The notes: generated by a model not told the origin, from the sequence alone. A DNA stretch of 38,504 bases from Steroidobacteraceae bacterium (GCA_019187495.1 JABAQN010000013.1:1-38504); one strand, 5' to 3'. Shown: positions 17,201-24,810, counted from the first letter of the stretch. Translations and numbers: made by a program.

Positions 17201-19363
17201 AAGCTCTATGTGAAGCTCGAACGCCGGCAGTTCATGGCGCTGTTCGGCGACTTCGAGACCGGCCTCACGGTCACCGAGCTCACCCGCTACAGCCGCTCGT
17301 TCACCGGCCTGCGCAGCGATTACGCCGGCGAACGTGTCGGCTACACCGCATTCGCCGCCGATTCCTCGCTCGGTTTCGTCAAGGACGAGCTGCGGGGCGA
17401 TGGCACATCGGGCCTCTATCGCCTGACGCGCGCCGGCATCGTGGTCGGCAGCGACAAGCTGCGCATCGAGATCCGCGACCGCTTCAGGAGCGAACAGGTC
17501 GTCGAGACGCGGCCGCTCAGCCGCTTCGTCGATTACAGCATCGACTACTTCGCCGGGACGATATTCTTCAGGGAGCCGGTGCCGGCCCGCGACGGCGATT
17601 TCAACCCCGTCTACATCATTGCCGAGTACGAGGTACACGGCGACGGCGACGAACACGTGACCGCCGGCGGGCGCGGCAGCGTCAGGTTCGCGAACGGCCG
17701 CGCCGAACTCGGCGCCACCTTCATCGACGAGGGCGCGCCGCAGGGCGATTCCACCGTCTACGGCAGTGACCTGCGCTGGCGCCTCGGCGCCGCGACCGAG
17801 TGGCGCGCCGAATTCGCGCACAGTGATTCCGACGACCCCGCGCGGGCCGCGAGCGCCGCCGCCTGGCTCACCGAGCTGAAGCACGTCAGCAAGCGCCTCG
17901 ATGCGCGCGCCTACGCGGGCGAAACCGAGCCGGGCTTGGGTACCGGCCAGCAGCTCTCGAGCGAGGTCGGCGCGCGCAAGGCCGGGCTCGATGCGCGTTT
18001 CAGGCTCGACGAGCACTGGCAGGGACTCGGCGAGGTGTTCGCGGAGGAAGCGCTCGAGACCGGCGCCGACCGGCGCCACGCGAGCCTCGAGCTGCGTCGC
18101 GAGGCGGAACTCGGCCGCTTCGGCGTCGGACTGCGCAGTGTCGAGGACAGTGGCACCTCGAGCGGAACGCAACGGTCCGAACAGGCATTCGTGTCGGGCA
18201 GCCGCGATTTCCTCGATCGGCGGGTCACGCTGCGCGGTTCGCTCGATGCAAATCTTGGCAGCAGCGCTGCCGCGAGCGTCGATTACCCGGACCGCTATCT
18301 CGTGGGCGCCGACTACGCGCTGCGGGATGACGTCAAGCTGTTCGCCGAATACGAGCACGCCGACGGCGCGACGTTCGATGCCGACATGGCCCGCGTCGGA
18401 GTGCGCGCAACGCCGTGGAACCGCGCACAGGTCACATCGGGCCTGACGCAGCAGGCGAGCGAGTACGGCCCGCGCACCTTCGCGAACTTCGGCCTGACCC
18501 AGGGCTGGCAGGTCAATGAGCGCCTCGGCCTCGACGTCGGCCTCGACAGCAGCAACACCGTGCGCGGCCCGGCACTCGCCCCGCTGATGCCGGGGCGGCC
18601 GCTCGCTTCGGGCACGCTCTCGGACGACTACCTCGCGAGCTACATCGGCGCGCTCTACCGCAGTGATCTCTGGACCGCGACCTCACGCGTCGAATGGCGC
18701 GCCGCGGACAGCGAGGATCGATGGATCCTCTCGGGCGGGCTCTATCGCGAGCCCGTCCGCGGCCATGCGTTTGCGCTCACGCTGCGCGCGATGCAGAGCG
18801 ATTTCACGACCGGCGCCGACACGAGCGCGGCCGACGCCCAGTTTGCCTGGGCGTTCCGGCCGGTCGAGAGCCGCTGGATCGTGCTCGACCGCCTCGACCT
18901 GCGCTACGAGCGGCAGGACGACACCGGGGCCGGGGTCGAAGCGGCGCGCATCATCAACAACCTCAACACGAACTGGCAGCTCGACCCGCGCACCCAACTC
19001 GGGCTGCAGTGGGGCGTGCGCTACGTGCGCAGCAACTTCGACGGCGAGCGCTACGACGGCCTGTCGGACCTCTATGGCGTCGACCTCAGGCGCGATCTCG
19101 ATTCGCGCTTCGATGTCGGCCTGCACGGCACGGCGCTGAACTCCTGGGAATCGGGCGTGCACGACTACGCGCTCGGCATCGATCTCGGCGTGACGATCGC
19201 GAAGAATCTCTGGATCTCGATCGGCTACAACCTGCGGGGCTTCGAGGACGACGACTACACCGCGAGTCGCTACACGGCGCAGGGGCCGTTCGTGAAATTG
19301 CGCCTGAAGGCGGACCAGGACACGTTCAAGGACCTGCCCTGGCGTCGCCGCGCCGGGCGCTGA
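14228..19363 (+). CDS. Giant envelope protein: DUF11 and SdrD_B-like domains fused to a predicted outer-membrane barrel
   Basis: This protein has about 1,711 residues. A signal-like hydrophobic stretch (about 30-52, LVSGAAGVFALAILALG) is followed by Ig-like domains and a DUF11 module (about 380-507, FVQYTLSVQNVG and ITDRLPPGVRYRPGS). An SdrD_B/carboxypeptidase-regulatory-like domain follows (about 520-610, GVRVYLEDGRYAITDEDGKY). Next come further beta domains, and from about residue 925 a long array of alternating amphipathic strands suggests an outer-membrane barrel. Its entry contains YGDTADPREEAASAEKLYVK and VDYSIDYFAGTIFFREPV. I prefer the TTG at 14228: GAGG (14219-14222) lies five bases upstream, while the GTG at 14222 overlaps that sequence. 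The barrel may anchor, or help display, the neighbouring DUF11 proteins. The function is unknown. Confidence 0.82.
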   Translation: MQSASDDTPATLRGGSANSRPAPVALWQRLVSGAAGVFALAILALGPVRAPAQTPPGTLIRNIAAVEFIDGNGIAGRTLSNPADFTVLPAPSRATLTLLRSTPQGTPGATAPTQCVGPGGTVTLPPPVLADGTTVDPAQPLPLVAAPIVHGGEALFLRLRDTDQNLDATVIDTVEIDVTASGGDRERVRLSESGPDTGEFVGYIQTRAAAASSGDCVLQVERDATLASSYADTSDATDTATAQALVDPFGLVFDSRTGEPVNGVRVRLVTASGAPAQVFGDDGVSAYPAEIVTGQPVTDAGGAVYNFAPGVFRFPLVAGGDYRFEIVPPIGHAFPSRATEAELQALPGAPYALGPGSFGNTFTLAGPAPTNIDVPLDPSGSALFLQKGTITTVAAAGDFVQYTLSVQNVGTTGRFAGVTITDRLPPGVRYRPGSTRSGTARAADPQVSADGSTLMFALGTLDPGVTASLRYVVEITVGARGPELTNSAQAASDTGVTSNAAQAVIQLREELFRERGIVMGRVVAGDCEHETRELPGAAGVRVYLEDGRYAITDEDGKYHFEDLRPGTHVVQLDTVTLPKGYTATNCPDRVRHAGRGASQFVDLRGGALWRADFVLAAGNGATPLATRPAPGTIAVALPKTARTTQVARDEAERASVRMPDRAPDRATLAGMPDFTLERLAPGIAWLWPGPDFSPPIPSVKVAIAHGPKDRVELALNGTPVSALNFDGAATNNAKTVAVSHWRGIDLKDGDNTFTARVLGPDGALLQELTRAVHYSGGAVRAEVAKDRSRLIADGRSRPVIALRLFDAAGKPARRGTRGRWRVDPPYRTAWEVDSLRENPLVAFGDREPTFEVGDDGVALLELEPTAQTGSAVLRLRLNDRQSEELRVWLAPEARDWILVGLAEGSGAWRTISGNAEAASAADLEENYSDNGRVAFFAKGRIKGEFLLTLAYDSARDPELAKRRLLGVIEPNRYYTLYGDTADPREEAASAEKLYVKLERRQFMALFGDFETGLTVTELTRYSRSFTGLRSDYAGERVGYTAFAADSSLGFVKDELRGDGTSGLYRLTRAGIVVGSDKLRIEIRDRFRSEQVVETRPLSRFVDYSIDYFAGTIFFREPVPARDGDFNPVYIIAEYEVHGDGDEHVTAGGRGSVRFANGRAELGATFIDEGAPQGDSTVYGSDLRWRLGAATEWRAEFAHSDSDDPARAASAAAWLTELKHVSKRLDARAYAGETEPGLGTGQQLSSEVGARKAGLDARFRLDEHWQGLGEVFAEEALETGADRRHASLELRREAELGRFGVGLRSVEDSGTSSGTQRSEQAFVSGSRDFLDRRVTLRGSLDANLGSSAAASVDYPDRYLVGADYALRDDVKLFAEYEHADGATFDADMARVGVRATPWNRAQVTSGLTQQASEYGPRTFANFGLTQGWQVNERLGLDVGLDSSNTVRGPALAPLMPGRPLASGTLSDDYLASYIGALYRSDLWTATSRVEWRAADSEDRWILSGGLYREPVRGHAFALTLRAMQSDFTTGADTSAADAQFAWAFRPVESRWIVLDRLDLRYERQDDTGAGVEAARIINNLNTNWQLDPRTQLGLQWGVRYVRSNFDGERYDGLSDLYGVDLRRDLDSRFDVGLHGTALNSWESGVHDYALGIDLGVTIAKNLWISIGYNLRGFEDDDYTASRYTAQGPFVKLRLKADQDTFKDLPWRRRAGR

Positions 19364-19366
19364 GGA

Positions 19367-20107
19367 TCAACCGCTGCAGAGCTCGCTGGCGCCGTCCCGG
19401 AAGCGGGCCCCGAACTGCCACAGTTGCTCTGTTTCGATCTCGACCGCGCCCGTGGGCAGGCGTACCCGCCAGCGCCAGGCGATCACGTCGACGCGATCGC
19501 ACCCGGCGCCATCCGCCGCACGGGTCAGCGTCGCAAGATCGAGCGTGTGCTCGATCGCTTCCGCGGACTCGCGCGTCGCACGCTCGAGCACGACATTGCC
19601 GAAGTTGTTGTATGGCGTGAACTGCCACTGGTATTCCGCGAACGCCCCGACGGTCGCGGCATCGAGCGGCCGCGCGTTCAGCGTGTCCGCCACCGGATCG
19701 AAGAACGCGCATCGGTAGACGCGCATGCGCACGAGCGTGTACACGGGCGAGTTCGTGACCCGGTTGAACTCGAAGAAGCGCGGATCGGTACGCGTTTCGA
19801 CGAGATTGGCGTACGACGGCGCGTCTTCGGCCGCCGTCTCCGACCACTCGAGCGCCTCGTTCCAGTCATCGGTGCAACCGGCCAGATGCAGCGTCGTCAC
19901 CTGCTCGTAGCCCGTCGGTGCGGCATCGAGGCGGAATCCGTCGGGCGTGCGCTGGCGATCGCTGTACAGCAGCGCGGCAATCTCGGCGTCGGATTGCGTG
20001 ACCGGACGCGTGACCTGCGCCGGCGCGCCGGCACCCGGCGCCGCGGAATCACCGCCGCCACCACCGAAACCGGCGAGCACGCAGACAGACAACACCCAGG
20101 GCCGCAT
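19367..20107 (-). CDS. Exported lipoprotein-like protein lacking the lipobox cysteine
   Basis: This is a 246-residue protein of no family I recognise. The N-terminus MRPWVLSVCVLAGFGGGGGD looks like a lipoprotein signal, but the expected cysteine after LAG is Phe14 (TTC, 20066-20068), one base from TGC. The mature part is soluble, rich in aromatic and acidic residues, with four cysteines after residue 70 (in AGCTDD, YRCAFF, GCDRVD and ELCSG), perhaps two disulfides. An AGGAGG lies seven bases before the ATG at 20107 and can pair with an upstream TACCTCC. Its stop lies three bases from that of the giant barrel gene on the opposite strand. It may serve that system, but this is only proximity. 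Confidence 0.72.
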   Translation of the reverse strand: MRPWVLSVCVLAGFGGGGGDSAAPGAGAPAQVTRPVTQSDAEIAALLYSDRQRTPDGFRLDAAPTGYEQVTTLHLAGCTDDWNEALEWSETAAEDAPSYANLVETRTDPRFFEFNRVTNSPVYTLVRMRVYRCAFFDPVADTLNARPLDAATVGAFAEYQWQFTPYNNFGNVVLERATRESAEAIEHTLDLATLTRAADGAGCDRVDVIAWRWRVRLPTGAVEIETEQLWQFGARFRDGASELCSG

Positions 20108-20112
20108 TCGAG

Positions 20113-20132
20113 TACCTCCTGCGAGGGAGGTA
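20113..20132 (-). promoter_or_regulatory. Hairpin that can sequester a Shine-Dalgarno
   Basis: On the minus-strand transcript, UACCUCC pairs perfectly with GGAGGUA across a six-base loop. The second arm is the ribosome binding site of the gene starting at 20107. Pairing would hide the site from the ribosome, a layout seen in thermosensor-like and other structured 5' leaders. The stem is only seven pairs, so it would be a modest block. Confidence 0.45.
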
Positions 20133-20240
20133 TCGGCGGCGCAGCGCGCCGCTTGAGCCGGGCAGGACGCGGATCGGGCGGTGACACGACCCATGCGTAC
20201 GACCTGTGCACGCCGTCCGCACCTGTAAAATGACTGCGAC

Positions 20241-23063
20241 ATGCAGCACATCCGCATCCGCGGCGCGCGGACCCACAACCTCAGGAACATCGACCTCGAC
20301 CTGCCCCGGGACCGCTTGATCGTGATCACCGGTCTGTCGGGCTCCGGCAAGTCCTCGCTCGCCTTCGATACGCTCTATGCCGAGGGCCAGCGCCGTTATG
20401 TCGAATCGCTGTCGGCCTATGCGCGCCAGTTCCTGTCGATGATGGACAAGCCGGACGTCGACTCGATCGAGGGTCTCTCCCCCGCGATCGCGATCGAGCA
20501 GAAGGCCACGTCGCACAACCCGCGCTCGACCGTCGGCACGGTGACCGAGATCCACGACTACCTGCGCCTGCTGTACGCGCGCGCGGGCACGCCGCGCTGC
20601 CCGGATCACGGCACGGACCTCGCCGCGCAGACCGTGAGCCAGATGGTCGACCAGGTGCTGGCGCTGCCCGAGGGCCTCGCGGCGTTGCTGCTCGCACCGG
20701 TGATCGAGGGGCGCAAGGGCGAGCATCGCGATGCGCTCGAGGACCTGCAGGGCCAGGGCTTCGTGCGCGCGCGCATCGACGGCCGCGTGCACGAGTTCGA
20801 TGCCCTGCCGACGCTCGATCCGAAGAAGAAGCACACGATCGAAGCGGTGGTCGATCGCTTCCGGGTCCGCCCGGACGCAGGGCAGCGTCTCGCCGAGTCG
20901 TTCGAAACGGCGCTGCGCGTATCCGGCGGCACGGCGCGCCTCGCCTTCCCCGATGCAGGGATGGAGGAAATGCTGTTCTCGAACCGCCACGCCTGCCCCG
21001 TGTGCGGCTACAGCGTCCCGCTCCTCGAACCGAAGATGTTCTCCTTCAACAATCCCGCCGGCGCCTGCCCGACCTGCGACGGCCTCGGGACGCAAGGCTT
21101 CTTCGATCCGCAGCGCATCGTCCGGCATCCGCAGCTGTCGCTCGCGGGCGGCGCGGTGCGCGGCTGGGATCGCAACAACCGGCATTTCTTCCAGATGATC
21201 CAGTCGCTCGCGCGGCACTACCGGTTCGATATCGAAGCCCCGTGGCGCGACCTGCCGGACAGGGTACAGCGCGTGCTGCTCGACGGCAGCGGCGATTCCG
21301 TCATCGAGTTCCACGATGCCGATGCACGCGGGCGGGCGAAGCGCTCGCGACATCCGTTCGAGGGCATCGTGCCGAACCTCGAGCGGCGCTATCGCGAGAC
21401 GGAATCGCCACGCGTGCGCGAAGAGCTCGCGAAGTACCTCGGCACGCGGCCATGCCCCGATTGCGGGGGCTCGCGCCTCGGCCGCACCGCACGCCACGTG
21501 TTCGTCGCCGACCGCAGCCTGGCCGATATCGCGCGGTTGCCGGTCGGTGCCGCGCACGTTTTCTTCGGAGAACTCGCGGTCGCCGGCTGGCGCGGCGAAG
21601 TGGCGGCGCGGATCGTGCGCGAGGTGCGCCAGCGCCTGCAGTTCCTCGTCGATGTCGGGCTCGACTACCTGACCCTCGACCGCAGCGCCGACACGCTCTC
21701 CGGCGGCGAAGCGCAGCGGATCCGCCTCGCGAGCCAGATCGGCTCCGGCCTCACGGGCGTCATGTACATCCTCGACGAACCCTCGATCGGGCTGCACCAG
21801 CGCGACAACCGGCGCCTCCTCGACACGCTGCGGCACCTCCGCGACATCGGCAATACCGTCATCGTCGTCGAGCACGACCAGGAGGCGATCCTTGCGGCCG
21901 ATCATGTCGTCGATCTCGGCCCGGGCGCGGGCATCCACGGCGGCGCGATCGTCGCGCAGGGCACGCCGGCCGACATCGAGGCGTCGCCGACATCCCTCAC
22001 CGGCCGCTACCTCTCCGGGCGCGAATCGGTGCCGATGCCGCCGCTGCGCACGAGCCCGGGCAAGCGTTGGCTGCGCATCGTGGGTGCCACCGGCAACAAC
22101 CTGCGCGGCATCACGGTCGAGATCCCGATCGGCCTGATCACCGCCGTCACGGGTGTGTCGGGCTCGGGCAAGTCGACGCTCATCAACGATACGCTCCATG
22201 CCCACGTCGCCGCGCAGCTGAACGGCACGCCGCGCGAGGCCGCGCCCTGCGAGCGGATCGACGGCCTCGAATCGCTCGACCGGGTGATCGACATCGACCA
22301 GAGTCCCATCGGGCGCACGCCGCGCTCGAATCCCGCCACCTACACCGGCCTTTTCACGCCGCTGCGCGAGGTCTACGCCCAGGTGCCCGAGGCGCGTGCC
22401 CGCGGTTACGGCGCGGGGCGATTCAGCTTCAATGTGAAGGGCGGGCGCTGCGAGGCCTGCCAGGGCGACGGCGTGCTCAAGGTCGAGATGCATTTCCTGC
22501 CGGACATCTACGTCCCCTGCGATGTCTGCAAGGGCCAGCGCTACAACCGCGAGACGCTCGAGATCCGCTTTCGTGGCAGGAACATCCACGAAGTACTCGA
22601 GATGACGGTCGAGGACGCGCTCGGGTTCTTCCGCACGATTCCGCCGGTGGCGACCCGCCTCGCGACGCTCGTCGACGTGGGCCTCGGGTATCTCAGGCTC
22701 GGCCAGAGCGCGACCACGCTGTCGGGCGGCGAAGCGCAACGGGTGAAGCTCGCACGTGAACTCGCCAAGCGTGCCACCGGCCGCACGCTCTACCTGCTCG
22801 ATGAACCGACGACCGGCCTGCATTTCCACGACGTCGCGCAACTGCTCGCGGTGCTGCATCGCCTTCGCGACGAGGGCAATACCGTCGTCGTGATCGAGCA
22901 CAACCTCGACGTGGTGAAGAGCGCGGACTGGGTGATCGACCTCGGTCCCGAAGGCGGCGCGGGCGGCGGCGCCGTGGTCGCGGCCGGTACTCCCGAGGAC
23001 ATCGCGCGCGCGCCCGGCTCCTGCACCGGAAAATACCTCGCGCATTGCCTGCCCGCACGGTGA
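20241..23063 (+). CDS. uvrA: Excinuclease ABC subunit A
   Basis: UvrA is the DNA-damage recognition ATPase of nucleotide excision repair. It dimerises, loads UvrB at lesions and is released. The 940-residue protein has both ABC modules: Walker A GLSGSGKS at 31-38 and GVSGSGKS near 637, signatures [15 protein letters not shown] and [15 protein letters not shown], and D-loop [13 protein letters not shown]. Zinc modules are near 252 (CPVCGYSVP to CPTCDG) and near 737 (CEACQGDG to CDVCKG). The start [14 protein letters not shown] is the family start. No Shine-Dalgarno precedes it; TAAAAT lies just ten bases upstream, so translation may be nearly leaderless. No LexA box of the CTGT-N8-ACAG type is visible. 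It is divergent from the lipoprotein-like gene. Confidence 0.97.
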   Translation: MQHIRIRGARTHNLRNIDLDLPRDRLIVITGLSGSGKSSLAFDTLYAEGQRRYVESLSAYARQFLSMMDKPDVDSIEGLSPAIAIEQKATSHNPRSTVGTVTEIHDYLRLLYARAGTPRCPDHGTDLAAQTVSQMVDQVLALPEGLAALLLAPVIEGRKGEHRDALEDLQGQGFVRARIDGRVHEFDALPTLDPKKKHTIEAVVDRFRVRPDAGQRLAESFETALRVSGGTARLAFPDAGMEEMLFSNRHACPVCGYSVPLLEPKMFSFNNPAGACPTCDGLGTQGFFDPQRIVRHPQLSLAGGAVRGWDRNNRHFFQMIQSLARHYRFDIEAPWRDLPDRVQRVLLDGSGDSVIEFHDADARGRAKRSRHPFEGIVPNLERRYRETESPRVREELAKYLGTRPCPDCGGSRLGRTARHVFVADRSLADIARLPVGAAHVFFGELAVAGWRGEVAARIVREVRQRLQFLVDVGLDYLTLDRSADTLSGGEAQRIRLASQIGSGLTGVMYILDEPSIGLHQRDNRRLLDTLRHLRDIGNTVIVVEHDQEAILAADHVVDLGPGAGIHGGAIVAQGTPADIEASPTSLTGRYLSGRESVPMPPLRTSPGKRWLRIVGATGNNLRGITVEIPIGLITAVTGVSGSGKSTLINDTLHAHVAAQLNGTPREAAPCERIDGLESLDRVIDIDQSPIGRTPRSNPATYTGLFTPLREVYAQVPEARARGYGAGRFSFNVKGGRCEACQGDGVLKVEMHFLPDIYVPCDVCKGQRYNRETLEIRFRGRNIHEVLEMTVEDALGFFRTIPPVATRLATLVDVGLGYLRLGQSATTLSGGEAQRVKLARELAKRATGRTLYLLDEPTTGLHFHDVAQLLAVLHRLRDEGNTVVVIEHNLDVVKSADWVIDLGPEGGAGGGAVVAAGTPEDIARAPGSCTGKYLAHCLPAR

Positions 23064-23094
23064 CTTGTTATGGTGGGCGCGAGGAGATCACCAC

Positions 23095-23451
23095 ATGGCA
23101 GACGAAGTTTTTCCCCGATCGACGCGGGAGATCGCCGAGACGCGCAAGCGCCTCGCGCCACACATCCACGATGCGTTCACCGCATTCAGCGAGCGGGTCT
23201 TCGCGGACGGCGCGCTGCCGTCGAAGACCAAGCAACTGATCGCGGTGGCCGTCGCCCATGTCACGCAGTGCCCGTATTGCATACGCGGCCATACCAAGGC
23301 CGCGCTGCGCCACGGCGCATCGGCGGAGGAGCTGATGGAAGCCATCTGGGTCGCCGCCGAGATGCGCGCGGGCGGCGCCTACGCCCACTCGACGATTGCG
23401 CTCGACGTGATCGCGCAGGAACAGGGCCGGCAGGCGCCGAAACCGGTCTGA
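23095..23451 (+). CDS. Carboxymuconolactone decarboxylase / AhpD-like family protein
   Basis: This is a 118-residue all-helical protein of the carboxymuconolactone decarboxylase family. Its core QCPYCIRGH places C59, C62 and H66 in the AhpD-like redox motif, so it may act in peroxide or disulfide chemistry rather than as a decarboxylase. The C-terminal helix EELMEAIWVAAEMRAGGAYAHS is typical of the family. The ATG at 23095 follows GGAG eight bases upstream and lies 31 bases past uvrA, so it may be read through from uvrA. No AhpC partner is next to it. Confidence 0.85.
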   Translation: MADEVFPRSTREIAETRKRLAPHIHDAFTAFSERVFADGALPSKTKQLIAVAVAHVTQCPYCIRGHTKAALRHGASAEELMEAIWVAAEMRAGGAYAHSTIALDVIAQEQGRQAPKPV

Positions 23452-23464
23452 CGGAGCAATGATC

Positions 23465-23869
23465 ATGGCCGTCCGGAAAACGAAGCAGGCGCGCACTGCG
23501 CGCGCCCGCACCCGCAAGCCCGACAGCGCGCTGCGCGCGCCGCTGCCGGCGTTCATTCGCGCGGAGCAACGCGACCTCGAGCGCCAGGACCGCGACTACA
23601 TTCGCCGCAAGCTCGGCACGCGACTCGGAAAATTCTCGGACTCGATCTTCCGGATCAGCGTCCGCACGGATGATCTCAACGGCCCGCGCGGTGGTGTCGA
23701 CCGGGTCTGCCGCATCAAGGTGGTCCTGCGCAATCTTCCAACCCAGGTGTTCGAGTGCAGGCACGCATCACTCGACGCGGCGGTGGACGGTGCGCTCGCG
23801 GGGATCGAGCGCAGCGTCCGGCGCGCCCTGCAGCGCCAGCGCATGCAGCCGCTCAGGAAGCGGCGCTGA
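23465..23869 (+). CDS. HPF/RaiA (S30EA)-family ribosome-associated protein, putative
   Basis: This is a 134-residue basic protein. The core from about residue 48 (KLGTRLGKFSDSIFRISVRTDD, then RVCRIKVVLRNLPTQVFECRHASLDAAVDGALAGIERSVRRAL) matches the beta-alpha-beta-beta-beta-alpha HPF/RaiA domain, which binds the 30S decoding region and hibernates or stabilises ribosomes. It carries an unusual N-terminal extension of about 45 lysine/arginine-rich residues. The ATG at 23465 is preferred because GGAG lies eight bases upstream; the ATG at 23459 is too close to it. It is 13 bases after the carboxymuconolactone gene. The function as a hibernation factor is by family only. Confidence 0.7.
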   Translation: MAVRKTKQARTARARTRKPDSALRAPLPAFIRAEQRDLERQDRDYIRRKLGTRLGKFSDSIFRISVRTDDLNGPRGGVDRVCRIKVVLRNLPTQVFECRHASLDAAVDGALAGIERSVRRALQRQRMQPLRKRR

Positions 23870-23877
23870 GGGCGCGG

Positions 23878-24399
23878 TCAGCCGCTGCGCGCCCGCGACG
23901 GACCCGAACGGAACCACTGCCGCACTTCGCCGTTTGCGACCCGTTCTTCGTAGTCGCCGCGGGTGTAGTCGGACACCACGTGCCGCCAGAACTTCACCGC
24001 GCCGGGATTGCGCAGGTATTCCTGCACTTCCCATCGCCCGGCGAAGCGGTCGAGCAGCAGGGCGACGGCGCCCTGGCCGATGCCGAGCCGGCGGTGCGCA
24101 CGTGCGACGAAAAATTCCGCCATGTGGAAATCGGCCGCGACGCGCCCTGGCGCCGCGCGACCGGGAACGATCATCGCGAAGCCGACGGGTGCCGATGACT
24201 TGCAGATCGTGAAGATCTTCGCGCTCGAATCGGCGAACCAGCGCGCGAGCTGGTCCGGTTCACGATGGCCCACTTCGCCGAGCGCCGGAAACACGCCCGT
24301 GTTGAGCGGCGCGAGGTCATCGAGATACTCGCGATAGACGCTCTCGATCCATCGCCGGTCATGCACCGAAATCCGCGCATCGCGTACCGTAACCGTCAA
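23878..24399 (-). CDS. GNAT-family N-acetyltransferase
   Basis: This 173-residue protein has the GNAT fold: an N-terminal helix (WIESVYREYLDDL), the strand PVGFAMIVPG, then MAEFFVARAHRRLGIGQGAVALLLDRF carrying the acetyl-CoA pyrophosphate-binding R-x-x-G-x-G/A signature at RRLGIGQGA. The C-terminal segment NPGAVKFWRHV also matches the family, where N-x-x-A-x-x-F-W is typical. The substrate is unknown; it could be small-molecule or protein acetylation. The start is a TTG at 24399 with GGAG eight bases upstream. It is convergent with the HPF-like gene, their stops only eight bases apart. Confidence 0.8.
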   Translation of the reverse strand: MTVTVRDARISVHDRRWIESVYREYLDDLAPLNTGVFPALGEVGHREPDQLARWFADSSAKIFTICKSSAPVGFAMIVPGRAAPGRVAADFHMAEFFVARAHRRLGIGQGAVALLLDRFAGRWEVQEYLRNPGAVKFWRHVVSDYTRGDYEERVANGEVRQWFRSGPSRARSG

Positions 24400-24417
24400 A
24401 CCGGAGTCTCCAGACGA

Positions 24418-24456
24418 CGAGGCCCGGACAGGCGATGACTCGCCAGCCGGGCCTCG
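24418..24456. terminator. Strong nested hairpin after the alanine-rich lipoprotein gene
   Basis: CGAGGCCCGG and CCGGGCCTCG are perfect ten-base arms. Between them GGCGA/TCGCC forms an inner five-base stem around TGAC. The hairpin is 39 bases past the lipoprotein stop and 18 bases before the GNAT start. A run of T is not clear on the minus-strand exit, so it may be an imperfect terminator that still lets some transcription into the GNAT gene. Confidence 0.5.
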
Positions 24457-24495
24457 GGTGAGCCTAGGGCTCGGGAGAAGAGCAATTCCCGCGAA

Positions 24496-24810
24496 TTACT
24501 TCTTCACCTCTTCGGCGGCCGCATTGGCGGCATCCGTCGCAGCGCCGGCCGCCGCGTTGGCGGCATCCGTCGCAGCACCGGCGGCAGCATTGGCAGCATC
24601 CGTCGCAGCGCCGGCGGCCGCATTGGCGGCATCCGTCGCAGCCGCGCCGGCAGCGTCGGCCGCCGAGGCAGCCGCATCACCGGCCGCAGCAGCCGCATCC
24701 GTCGCGGCAGCCGCGGCGTCGGCAGCAGGCGCCGCCGTGTCGGCCGGCTTGCTGCAGGCAGTCAGCATGAGCGCCGCCAGGAGGGCGCCAAAAGCAAGTT
24801 TCGTCTTCAT
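24496..24810 (-). CDS. Alanine-rich repeat lipoprotein
   Basis: This is a 104-residue lipoprotein. The signal MKTKLAFGALLAALMLTACS ends in a textbook lipobox LTAC (Cys19 lipidated). The mature part is almost wholly Ala, Asp, Gly, Asn and Thr, with four near-identical 11-residue units (ATDAANAAAGA type) and a short tail EEVKK. An 11-residue period favours a long amphipathic helix or hendecad coiled coil lying on the membrane or reaching into the periplasm. It resembles small structural lipoproteins of the Lpp type in concept, not in sequence. No C-terminal Lpp-like lysine crosslink can be proven, though the chain ends in KK. It is divergent from pepQ, with a strong hairpin downstream. Confidence 0.82.
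   Translation of the reverse strand: MKTKLAFGALLAALMLTACSKPADTAAPAADAAAAATDAAAAAGDAAASAADAAGAAATDAANAAAGAATDAANAAAGAATDAANAAAGAATDAANAAAEEVKK
24513..24645. repeat. Four tandem 33-base repeats inside the lipoprotein gene
   Basis: The word TTGGCGGCATCCGTCGCAGC (one copy with a single difference, TTGGCAGC) recurs at 24524, 24557, 24590 and 24623, an exact 33-base spacing equal to 11 codons. The copies are in frame, so copy number can change without breaking the reading frame. They match the protein repeat of the alanine-rich lipoprotein. Confidence 0.85.

Noticed and set aside
14303..18358. Very long open frame (1,351 codons) on the minus strand opposite the giant barrel gene
   Set aside because: It is an Arg/His/Ala-rich shadow of the plus-strand codon pattern in GC-rich DNA, has no signal peptide or recognisable domain, and the plus strand clearly encodes real domains.
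20108..20240. LexA/SOS box upstream of uvrA
   Set aside because: No CTGT-N8-ACAG or close variant is present; CCTGTGCA and CCTGTAAA occur but without matching partners.
20049..23045. A 998-codon minus-strand frame opposite uvrA
   Set aside because: uvrA is unambiguous on the plus strand; the opposite frame is low-complexity, rich in Arg, His and Asp, with no family features.
24513..24645. Regular 33-base repeats as a possible CRISPR array
   Set aside because: The units are directly adjacent with no spacers and are in frame inside a lipoprotein gene.
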